In this document: positions 1 through 5,361 of the stretch, piece by piece
Position numbering within the stretch: the first letter of the stretch is position 1
Layout of the letters: each line of letters starts with the position of its first letter
Source of the DNA: JAWLFY01 sp964462125
GTDB taxonomy: Bacteria; Planctomycetota; Planctomycetia; Pirellulales; Pirellulaceae
DNA: 8,145 bases
Direction: 5' to 3'
Assembly: GCA_964462125.1 (NCBI GenBank)
Contig: CAYWXT010000252.1
Location: 1 to 8,145, forward strand
Program-made: the position numbers and the translations under genes
Notes under the pieces: generated by a model
What the model saw: the letters and a program-made list of their open reading frames with translations, nothing else
Databases searched by the model: none
Told to the model about the DNA's origin: nothing

Positions 1-1390
1 CAACCGCCGAAGCGTCCTCGTCGGCCTCCGGTTCCAAGTCGTCAGCGGCGGCTGCATTGGCCGCGACTGCATCGGCCCGTGCCAAAAGCCGCTCCCCCGC
101 TTTCTCGATGGCGGGCTCGGCAGTCGCGGCGGGCCGAGAAGCCCCCCCGATCACCTCCGCCGCGGTCTGCAACGCCTGGGCACCCTGGCGCGACAACGCC
201 AGCAGTTGCGGACCCCAAACTTCGGGCCGCATCGAGTCGGACAGTTGGGCGAACCGCGCCGACTGCGCGGTGAGACGCTGCACCAGAGTGTCCAGCAACT
301 CGTCAGCCTCGGCGAGCTGTTCCCAGTTTGGCTCGTCCTCGCGAGGCGTATTCTCCTGCTGCGCCCATTGGCTTGCGTAAGGAGCTAGGGGAACAACCAC
401 GTCCGGGACGGTCTCTTCCGAAGCCGTCTCGGCGCCGTCACCCCGCCGTGGTGACCAATCGGTAGCGAGTGGTGTGCCTGGGGCATCCAGTGGGCGATCG
501 AACCTCGGCATCCATTCCAGCGTGGGGAGCTCTGCTCGCCGCTGGGATCTCAACTCCCGCTCGGAGTCAACCTTCAACAATTCTGCCGTCCCCGCCAGGA
601 GGATCGGGTCGATCTGTTCGCGCAGTTTCGCAAGTGCCGTTCGCACATGGGTGCGCCCCAGATCTCTCAGCACGTCTGACCCGCCGACGGTTGTTGGCAG
701 AATTTCCGTGTCGGCTCTGTGTGGCGTTTCGAGGTCGTAAGGGCAATATTCTTCGCCCAGCCCCGCCGGGGTTTCGACGAGCGTTACGATCATCGGCGAG
801 CCCCCCACCGCGGCACAGGGTTTCTCCGGTTCCGGATCCTGGTCGGCGGCGAGCTGCTGCTGTTGGTCCGCCGACGCTTCGGTCGGCAGTTCCTCCAGGT
901 CACGGCGGAGCAGGTCATCCATGGTCACCACGTCGAAAGTGTCGTCGTCGCGGCTATCCCAGTCCGGCGGCGTTTGGGAACCATGCTCCGATGACGAAAC
1001 GGATCGGGCCGGTTCGACCATGGCGAACGACTCGACCCACTGCCACAGCGATGTTCCCACCCCGGCGTAGGCGGATCCGGCGACGGCCGCGACCGAACGA
1101 TCAAAGCTGGAGCAGGTCCGCGTGATTCGGGAGCCAGCGACGCCGGGATCCTGGACGGCGGGTTCTGCGGCGCAGGGGTTCTCGGCGCAGGGTTCCGAGG
1201 CGGGGGGCGCGGCGTCTCCCAGTTCGGTCGGATCGGGATGCTCGACCTTGGTGACCGGATCCGCTTCGCCATCGGTGGAGGCTGGAACGTCCGGGGACTC
1301 GGCACCGGCGTGGGAGACGCCGAGGGAGGTGGTGGTGATCAGGCTAGCGAGAATCAGGCGGCGTACACGGCGTGAGAGTCGGTATGTCAT
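1..1390 (-). CDS. Exported acidic protein of unknown function (C-terminus beyond window)
   Basis: This frame is open from an ATG at 1388-1390 to the left edge: 463 codons, no stop, C-terminus missing. A GAGGA ribosome binding site lies 7 bases before the ATG. The N-terminus is a plausible signal peptide: basic RLSRRVRR, a hydrophobic stretch (residues 12-24), and likely cleavage after SHAGA (about residue 30). The mature part is rich in Asp, Glu, Pro and Ala. It has five cysteines (residues 68, 73, 93, 192, 216), two of them in the near-repeat EPCAENPCAAEP. A QQQQ run is at 176-179. The segment from about 355 to 450 is Ala/Leu/Glu-rich and probably helical, possibly coiled-coil. I recognise no domain or catalytic motif. 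An extracytoplasmic location is inferred from the signal peptide only. It lies 312 bases downstream of the YpsA-like gene on the same strand and probably has its own promoter. I checked the frame codon by codon; coding status is firm, function unknown. Confidence 0.85.
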   Translation of the reverse strand, partial: MTYRLSRRVRRLILASLITTTSLGVSHAGAESPDVPASTDGEADPVTKVEHPDPTELGDAAPPASEPCAENPCAAEPAVQDPGVAGSRITRTCSSFDRSVAAVAGSAYAGVGTSLWQWVESFAMVEPARSVSSSEHGSQTPPDWDSRDDDTFDVVTMDDLLRRDLEELPTEASADQQQQLAADQDPEPEKPCAAVGGSPMIVTLVETPAGLGEEYCPYDLETPHRADTEILPTTVGGSDVLRDLGRTHVRTALAKLREQIDPILLAGTAELLKVDSERELRSQRRAELPTLEWMPRFDRPLDAPGTPLATDWSPRRGDGAETASEETVPDVVVPLAPYASQWAQQENTPREDEPNWEQLAEADELLDTLVQRLTAQSARFAQLSDSMRPEVWGPQLLALSRQGAQALQTAAEVIGGASRPAATAEPAIEKAGERLLARADAVAANAAAADDLEPEADEDASAV

Positions 1391-1702
1391 TGGTTCGTCC
1401 TCGTGACTGGGCCGGCCGCGGAGAGAACTCCGTGACGAACGCTGTCCGAGCGTTCGTTCGCGGGGGAAGGCAAGCCGGCACGCCTTGCGGCGTCGGGGTG
1501 GGTTGGGTCAGGTCGGCGCGACTCACGGTCGAGGCGGTGGGGCAACCGGACGCCGCGAGCACAGGGGAGGGTATCGGCGAGGTTTCCGCTCAGGCTTGCT
1601 TTCGCAGCTGGGAAAACCGTGACGGTTGACCCTCGGCGTTCGGATTGCGCAGGGGCGTCCCGGTTTTATGGGAGCGTCAGGCAATCCCACCCCGCCGAGA
1701 CG
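1391..1702. other. Intergenic region upstream of the exported-protein gene
   Basis: 312 bases lie between the stop of the YpsA-like gene and the start of the exported-protein gene, both on the minus strand. I see no convincing RNA gene and no T-tract terminator for the YpsA-like gene. The overlapping short frames here have no signal peptide, ribosome binding site or family motif. The only structures noticed are two inverted repeats close to the downstream gene: CGGAG/CTCCG at 1419-1432 and a longer one at 1435-1457. Confidence 0.6.
1435..1457. promoter_or_regulatory. Inverted repeat in the leader of the exported-protein gene
   Basis: ACGAACGC (1435-1442) and GCGTTCGT (1450-1457) form a perfect 8-bp inverted repeat around a 7-base centre, 45 bases upstream of the ATG at 1390. 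There is no T tract on either side, so it is not an intrinsic terminator. It could be an operator or a 5'-UTR hairpin. The regulatory role is inference from position and symmetry only. Confidence 0.3.
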
Positions 1703-2224
1703 TCATCGACGACCTTGCCCACCGGTGGCTTGCCCGCTTTTCATCCCTGGCTCCAATACGCGAATCAGGAACGCCCACGCGCGGTCGCGAATTCCTGGCG
1801 AACTGCTCTCCCGCGGCCCGGCGACGTTCAAGGTTTCCGGGGCGAGGGTGGCCAGCCACGCCCGGACCCGTTCGAATGGCTCGCGATCGAGGCGGGCCAA
1901 ACAATAGGGACGCTGCCAGCGGTCGCAGAGTTTCCGGGTCAGTAGCGTCCCGCCGCGGAGTTTCTGCTCGTAAAGGATCAGCGTCGCATCGCTGTCCAAG
2001 ACGTTCTGCTCGGTGCGGTAGGCGTAATCGGTGCTCCCGGTCTCCACCAGCTGATAGCAGCTGGGGATCATCCCGTCTTCGGCCAACCGCCCCGCGGGAC
2101 ACCAGCCGCCATGTTCCAAACCCACCGCGATCGCCACATCGAGCGCGGCGCGGTCAACCCCCGTCTGCCCGCCCGAAACGATCTTGCGGGGTGTGGGCGA
2201 CAATGGGGAGTCGTGTTGGCTCAC
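1703..2224 (-). CDS. YpsA-like SLOG-fold protein ('putative molybdenum carrier' family)
   Basis: A 173-residue cytoplasmic protein matching the family annotated as 'putative molybdenum carrier' or YpsA SLOG family. Visible motifs are SGGQTGVDRAALD (17-29), the nucleotide-binding-type glycine loop; GGWCPAGRLAEDG (39-51); YRTEQNV (69-75); DSDATLI (77-83); GGT (91-93); and a second Rossmann-like segment LNVAGPRES followed by PGI near residues 130-145. Length is normal for the family. SLOG proteins are thought to bind nucleotides or related ligands. The molybdenum role is a family label, and no molybdenum cofactor gene is nearby, so I would not rely on it. The start is GTG at 2222-2224: no other in-frame start lies between it and an upstream stop, and the first conserved motif begins only about 14 residues in. 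Upstream is only a weak CAGGT element. The GTG overlaps the stop of a mini-ORF that begins in the repeat spacer after the RluA gene, suggesting coupled translation. Confidence 0.88.
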   Translation of the reverse strand: MSQHDSPLSPTPRKIVSGGQTGVDRAALDVAIAVGLEHGGWCPAGRLAEDGMIPSCYQLVETGSTDYAYRTEQNVLDSDATLILYEQKLRGGTLLTRKLCDRWQRPYCLARLDREPFERVRAWLATLAPETLNVAGPRESSSPGIRDRAWAFLIRVLEPGMKSGQATGGQGRR

Positions 2225-2283
2225 GTGACCTGCCCGTTCACGGGGTTATCTTCACGGGGTTATCTTCACGGGGTTATCTTCAC
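2221..2283 (-). promoter_or_regulatory. Chain of GTGA stop/start overlaps linking the RluA and YpsA-like genes
   Basis: Read on the minus strand, the RluA stop TGA (2282-2280) lies within GTGA. The GTG of that tetranucleotide opens the five-codon frame GTG AAG ATA ACC CCG TGA, whose stop again lies within GTGA. This repeats three times (GTG first bases at 2283, 2269 and 2255). A fourth mini-frame, GTG AAC GGG CAG GTC ACG TGA (from 2241), ends in a GTGA at 2224-2221 that contains the GTG start of the YpsA-like gene. Every base of the spacer therefore lies in a minimal frame joined by 4-base overlaps. The geometry is seen directly; termination-reinitiation is inference. Confidence 0.5.
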
Positions 2284-2285
2284 GG
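2237..2285. repeat. 14-bp direct tandem repeat, 3.5 copies
   Basis: The unit TTCACGGGGTTATC occurs exactly at 2237-2250, 2251-2264 and 2265-2278, followed by a partial copy TTCACGG (2279-2285). It fills most of the space between two same-strand genes and reaches into the last codons of the RluA gene. Perfect identity suggests recent slippage or duplication. There are no spacers, so it is not a CRISPR array. Confidence 0.95.
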
Positions 2286-3080
2286 CGTTCCCTCAGGGCG
2301 CTGGGAGACCCATTCCACCAAGCTCTGCCGCCAACGACCGGCATCGCCTCCGGTGCCCGGAAGTTTCCCCCAAGTCTCCGGCGGATCAGCGGTGAACGTT
2401 AGTGGAGTCTTCTTGGTGGGATGGATAATTTGGAGTCGCCAGCTGTGCAGGGCAACCCCGACTGGAAAAGATCGCGGCGATCCGTATTTGCGATCGCCCC
2501 AAACCGGATGACCGAGCTCGGCGAACTGGGCACGGATCTGATGCTTTCGTCCGGTGAGCAACTCGACGGCCAGGATCGACGCGTGCGGGAGCTGGGCCAA
2601 CGTCCAGTACCGCAATCGCGCCAGTTGCACCGGGAAATGTTTGCCGGCGGGAGCTTCGTACTTGGCCACCTGCATCCGCCGGGCGGCGTCATCCTTCCAG
2701 ATCCAGTCGCGGAGCTCTCCAGAGGGCATGTCCAAGGTGCCCTCCACCGCTGCCAGGTAAACCTTGTTCGCGGCTCCGGTCGCCGACGGCGGTGAGTCAC
2801 TCCGGTCAGCCGAGTCACTCCGGTCGGCGAACTGGGGAGCAAGCCGCGACGCCGCCTTGCTGGTCCGGGCCAACACCAGCACCCCGCTGGTCACCAAGTC
2901 GAGCCGGCTGACGATTCCGACGAAAGCCCGCCCCGGCTTGTTGTACGTGCGCTTCAGATAGTCCGCGGCCAACCGATGCACCGTCGGCGCCGATTCCGCT
3001 CCCATCGTCGCAATCCCCGCCGGCTTGTTAACCACCAGCAGATGATTGTCCTCGTAGAGCACCTCCAGCGTTCTCGTCAT
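2280..3080 (-). CDS. RluA-family RNA pseudouridine synthase
   Basis: A 266-residue enzyme of the RluA branch, which converts specific uridines in rRNA or tRNA to pseudouridine in the cytoplasm. Family landmarks in order: EVLYEDNHLLVVNKPAG (residues 6-22), the usual opening of the catalytic domain; SRLDLVTSGVLVLA (58-71) with the catalytic aspartate at D61, where the common HRLD is SRLD; and the C-terminal LLTGRKHQIRAQF (174-186) followed by LGHPVWGDRKYG. There is no N-terminal S4 domain, so it resembles RluA more than RluC or RluD, and the target base cannot be assigned. A low-complexity insertion around residues 85-103 is coded by an 18-bp tandem duplication. The ATG at 3078-3080 has no well-spaced ribosome binding site; a GGAG sits only 1 base upstream and a GGAGGAGGGGG stretch is too far away. 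It is divergent from ssrA and followed on the same strand by the YpsA-like gene. Confidence 0.93.
   Translation of the reverse strand: MTRTLEVLYEDNHLLVVNKPAGIATMGAESAPTVHRLAADYLKRTYNKPGRAFVGIVSRLDLVTSGVLVLARTSKAASRLAPQFADRSDSADRSDSPPSATGAANKVYLAAVEGTLDMPSGELRDWIWKDDAARRMQVAKYEAPAGKHFPVQLARLRYWTLAQLPHASILAVELLTGRKHQIRAQFAELGHPVWGDRKYGSPRSFPVGVALHSWRLQIIHPTKKTPLTFTADPPETWGKLPGTGGDAGRWRQSLVEWVSQRPEGTP
2794..2829. repeat. 18-bp tandem duplication inside the RluA-family gene
   Basis: GAGTCACTCCGGTCAGCC (2794-2811) is followed directly by GAGTCACTCCGGTCGGCG (2812-2829), differing only near the 3' end. Being 18 bp it keeps the frame and codes the repeated ADRSDS ADRSDS segment (about residues 85-96). 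It falls between the catalytic RLD segment and the next conserved block, consistent with a surface-loop expansion. Confidence 0.9.
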
Positions 3081-3155
3081 GCTCCGGCCATCTCTCGCTG
3101 GGTCCCCCTCCTCCCTCTGTGCACCGTCTGTCGGCTTCCCCTCCGATTCTCGACT

Positions 3156-3183
3156 TTGTGCGAAGTGAGGCGTCGAGTATCAT
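3156..3183 (+). promoter_or_regulatory. Possible sigma70-type promoter for ssrA
   Basis: TTGTGC (3156-3161) and TATCAT (3178-3183) are separated by 16 bases and lie about 49 bases upstream of the mature tmRNA 5' end, leaving room for a leader removed by RNase P. The -10 element is reasonable; the -35 matches consensus at only three positions. An inverted repeat, CTCGAC (3149-3154) and GTCGAG (3172-3177), brackets the spacer. This is a pattern match only. Confidence 0.3.
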
Positions 3184-3231
3184 CGGGAAAGGGCGGCATG
3201 GCGAGAGCTTTGTGTGAGGCCCGGTTTTGAC

Positions 3232-3600
3232 GGGGGCGATTTGGATTCGACCGGATGTCAAGAAGCGCTGGTTGCGTGTCGTGGTTGATCAGCAGGCCAC
3301 GTAAAAAGCTGATCGAAATTTTAGTTGCAGACGAAAGTTTTGCACTGGCCGCCTAAGAACAGGTAGCCCTGGCTGAGGGGGATTGCCGGAGTCGCCCGAC
3401 TGCCAGTCGCAAGTCCGGACCGCCCGCCGTCCTGCTCGAGACGCGGTGGGTTAAACAAGATTCGAGCTAGTGATTCGCGGAGCCTGTCAGGCAGCGCCGC
3501 GAGGAGCGAAGGGTCCTTCGGGACACAAATAGCCAGACTACACACGTAGACGCCATCGTGGATGCATCGCGGGACGGGGGTTCAATTCCCCCCGCCTCCA
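3232..3600 (+). ncRNA. ssrA: Transfer-messenger RNA (tmRNA), one-piece form
   Basis: tmRNA rescues stalled ribosomes together with SmpB: it enters as an alanine tRNA, then codes a degradation tag. The 5' acceptor strand GGGGGCG (3232-3238) pairs fully with CGCCTCC (3593-3599), including the G3-U wobble recognised by alanyl-tRNA synthetase, with A3600 as discriminator. The conserved GGATTCGACCGG follows the 5' strand. The T arm is GGGGG-TTCAATT-CCCCC (3576-3592). The conserved 3' block GACTACACACGTAGA precedes it. A 9-bp helix (3285-3293 with 3308-3316, one wobble) just before the tag matches the position of pseudoknot PK1. The tag frame starts at 3327. The order 5' half, tag, 3' half is uninterrupted, so it is the one-piece, not permuted, form. 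CCA is not encoded (the next bases are CTG) and must be added enzymatically. Total 369 nt. A strong terminator follows immediately. Confidence 0.96.
3327..3356 (+). other. tmRNA tag reading frame (ADESFALAA)
   Basis: The resume codon is GCA at 3327-3329, preceded by TTTTAGTT, like the TAGTC before the E. coli resume codon. The frame reads Ala-Asp-Glu-Ser-Phe-Ala-Leu-Ala-Ala and ends in TAA (3354-3356). The ALAA end is the canonical signal for ClpXP-type proteases. With the alanine carried by tmRNA itself the tag added would be AADESFALAA. Confidence 0.93.
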
Positions 3601-3605
3601 CTGCG

Positions 3606-3641
3606 AAGCCGGCTTGCAATGAGTTGCAAGTCGGCTTTTTT
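3606..3641 (+). terminator. Intrinsic terminator of ssrA
   Basis: A 14-bp stem (3606-3619 with 3624-3637, one G-U pair) closes a TGAG loop and runs into six Ts (3636-3641). It begins five bases after the mature tmRNA 3' end. On the minus strand there is no T tract after the stem, so it is unlikely to terminate the convergent beta-propeller gene, whose stop codon (3640-3642) overlaps the T run. Confidence 0.93.
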
Positions 3642-4914
3642 AATGCCCGATGCACACCAACAGCTCACGACGCTGGCCTCCATCGCGAACGCCGACGCGG
3701 GCATAGATCCGTCCGCCGACGATCGTGGGGGTGGCGAAGGCGTCGTCGGCGAGTTCGTTTTTTCCTAGGCGTTCGAACCCGTCCGGTGTGGCGCGAAAGA
3801 TCGTGGTCGTCGCGTCTTCATCCATGGCGTAGATCTGGTCGCCGACCAGCACCGGGGAGGCGGTGAAGTTGCCCCCGAGGCGCGCTTTCCATTGCGGCTC
3901 GCCCGTCGCTGCATCCCAGCATGCGGCAACCCCTGCGTCGAGAACGGCGTACAGGTAACCTTCCTGCACCAACATCGAAGGAACATAAATCCGATCCCCC
4001 GTCTCCCAGACCAATTCGCCGCTGCCATCGGCCCGCACGGCAGCGAGATGGTTTCGGGGGAATCCACCGCTGGTATAGATCAACTCACCATCGGTCACGG
4101 TCGAGGTGACACACTCGGTCGTCGCACCCTCCACCTCCCACAGCTTCTCGCCAGAAAGCGGGTCGATCCCGGTGACCAAGTCGCATCCGGTCATCAACAA
4201 TTGGTCCCGTCCGGCGACATTGAGAATGATCGGCGAAGGATAGTTCGGCTCTTCGGGACGATCCACTCGCCAGCGTTCCATCCCCGAGCCGCGGTCCAGC
4301 GCGACGATCGCTCCTCCCCCTTTGTTGTCCGCGGAAACGATCACCAACTCTCCGTAGATCGCCGGCGATGAACCGTAACCCTGGTGGAGGACATAGTCCG
4401 AGACCTTGGCCTGCCACTGGATCTTGCCGTCCAGGGTCAGTGCCGTCGTGTAGACCGCGCCGTCATTGAAGAAATTGATGAACAGAAGCTCGCCGTCGCA
4501 GGCAACCGACGAAGAGGCCAGCGATGCTTTCTCGTTTTTCTTCATCATCCCGCCACGATGAACGACCACTTCCCAAACGATTTCGCCAGAGTCTCGGTCC
4601 AGACTGAGGACCAACTGACGCTCGGGATCGTCATCGCCAACGGCCAGATAGATCCGGTCATCGACGATCGTTGGTGACCCATGCCCGCGTCCCGGAAGGG
4701 GGCTCTTCCAAAGAATGTTTTCGGTGTCACCCCACTGCAGCGGCGGCTGTTGATTCGGATCGGCGACACCGTTGCGGTCGGGCCCTCGCCACCAGGGCCA
4801 ATCGGTGGAGGTGAACCCGAGGTCCCGGGCCGATTGGGCATTGCCAGCATGGGGAACGGCGAACGACGTTAATGCGAGCAGAATCAGGAAGAATGGAAAA
4901 CGGCAGCAACTCAT
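3640..4914 (-). CDS. Secreted PQQ-binding-like beta-propeller repeat protein
   Basis: A 424-residue protein of the PQQ-like/quinoprotein propeller superfamily, of a type abundant in planctomycetes. The signal peptide is basic MSCCR, hydrophobic FPFFLILLALTSFAV, with likely cleavage near AGNA (about residue 26). Then comes WPWWRGPDRNG (39-49), the signature at the head of these proteins. Seven or so blades follow, each a 'DG/VDDxIY' strand plus a 'xALDxxSGxxxW' tryptophan-docking turn: LDRDSGEIVWE, LTLDGKIQW, LDRGSGMERW, IDPLSGEKLW, ADGSGELVW, WDAATGEPQW, then degenerate C-terminal blades. No dehydrogenase active-site motif is evident, so a binding or scaffold role is more likely than alcohol oxidation. 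Start choice: ATG at 4912-4914 places the signal peptide at the N-terminus and has AGGGAG nine bases upstream. An in-frame ATG at 4998 would add 28 residues before the signal peptide and also has an AGGGA, so it is the alternative. The gene is convergent with ssrA. Confidence 0.9.
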   Translation of the reverse strand: MSCCRFPFFLILLALTSFAVPHAGNAQSARDLGFTSTDWPWWRGPDRNGVADPNQQPPLQWGDTENILWKSPLPGRGHGSPTIVDDRIYLAVGDDDPERQLVLSLDRDSGEIVWEVVVHRGGMMKKNEKASLASSSVACDGELLFINFFNDGAVYTTALTLDGKIQWQAKVSDYVLHQGYGSSPAIYGELVIVSADNKGGGAIVALDRGSGMERWRVDRPEEPNYPSPIILNVAGRDQLLMTGCDLVTGIDPLSGEKLWEVEGATTECVTSTVTDGELIYTSGGFPRNHLAAVRADGSGELVWETGDRIYVPSMLVQEGYLYAVLDAGVAACWDAATGEPQWKARLGGNFTASPVLVGDQIYAMDEDATTTIFRATPDGFERLGKNELADDAFATPTIVGGRIYARVGVRDGGQRRELLVCIGH

Positions 4915-5361
4915 CGACGTCGGCTCCCTGGCAGGCAATCGGGGCAGCGGAAGGAAAGCGACCGATTCTACCTGGGCGCGCCTTCTCCGTGAGTCCATCG
5001 GATCACTTCCCTGCTCCCACGGGGTGTCGCCGGAACTTTTAAACGCCTTTCAAACCCCTTGCTGCCGCGCCAGTCATATCGAGTTGGCCGGTGGCATGGG
5101 GGGGTGACCGCGAACAAGCATGCATGGCCCCTGTTTCCCATTGTCTTCGCATCTCCTCGGAATAGAATCGGTCATGTCGGGTGTGAGACGGCTGTCGCCA
5201 CCAAACGAAGCGATGACCGCTTACTCAGTCGAATCCGGTAGGGGCTGCTCAAGGCCTGAACAATTTGAGCGAACGTTTATCGGTTCGACCACTCGTCACG
5301 CTATGTGCGGTTGGCTCGAGTTTTTCAGAACGATTTACTGCCAACCAACCAGCTGTCTACC
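4915..5361. other. Divergent intergenic region
   Basis: About 450 bases separate the divergent beta-propeller and first PEP-CTERM genes; 4915-4998 could belong to the former if its upstream ATG is used. I see no RNA gene, clear repeat or strong sigma70 promoter. Several short frames overlap here on the plus strand but lack family motifs, and none has a convincing ribosome binding site. Both promoters presumably lie here. Confidence 0.55.

Noticed and set aside
469..1125. Long plus-strand frame of 218 codons, and an overlapping minus-strand frame at 925-1305
   Set aside because: Arg/Pro-rich shadows of the continuous minus-strand exported-protein gene (1-1390), which has a signal peptide and ribosome binding site; the shadows have neither.
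2237..2285. CRISPR-like direct repeats
   Set aside because: The units are 14 bp and contiguous with no spacers, and no cas genes are present.
1645..2511. Plus-strand frame of 288 codons
   Set aside because: Antisense to the YpsA-like gene, the repeat spacer and the end of the RluA gene, all supported by family motifs. Its Arg/Pro/Ser-rich composition is typical of a high-GC shadow frame.
3028..3261. Minus-strand frame of 77 codons upstream of the RluA gene
   Set aside because: Overlaps the RluA start and the tmRNA 5' end, with no motif, ribosome binding site or signal peptide.
3541..3600. Possible stand-alone tRNA
   Set aside because: There is a T arm and 3' acceptor strand but no anticodon arm nearby. 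The partner acceptor strand is at 3232-3238, with a tag frame between, so it is tmRNA.
3558..3866. Plus-strand frame starting inside the tmRNA 3' end, and a minus-strand frame at 3467-3655 containing GGIEPPSRDAS
   Set aside because: Reading the T arm of a tRNA-like structure as protein yields this well-known spurious peptide; the region is ssrA plus its terminator.
3640..4914. Reading the propeller protein as a PQQ-dependent alcohol dehydrogenase
   Set aside because: It is shorter than those enzymes, and I see no active-site or cytochrome haem motif; only the generic propeller repeats are present.
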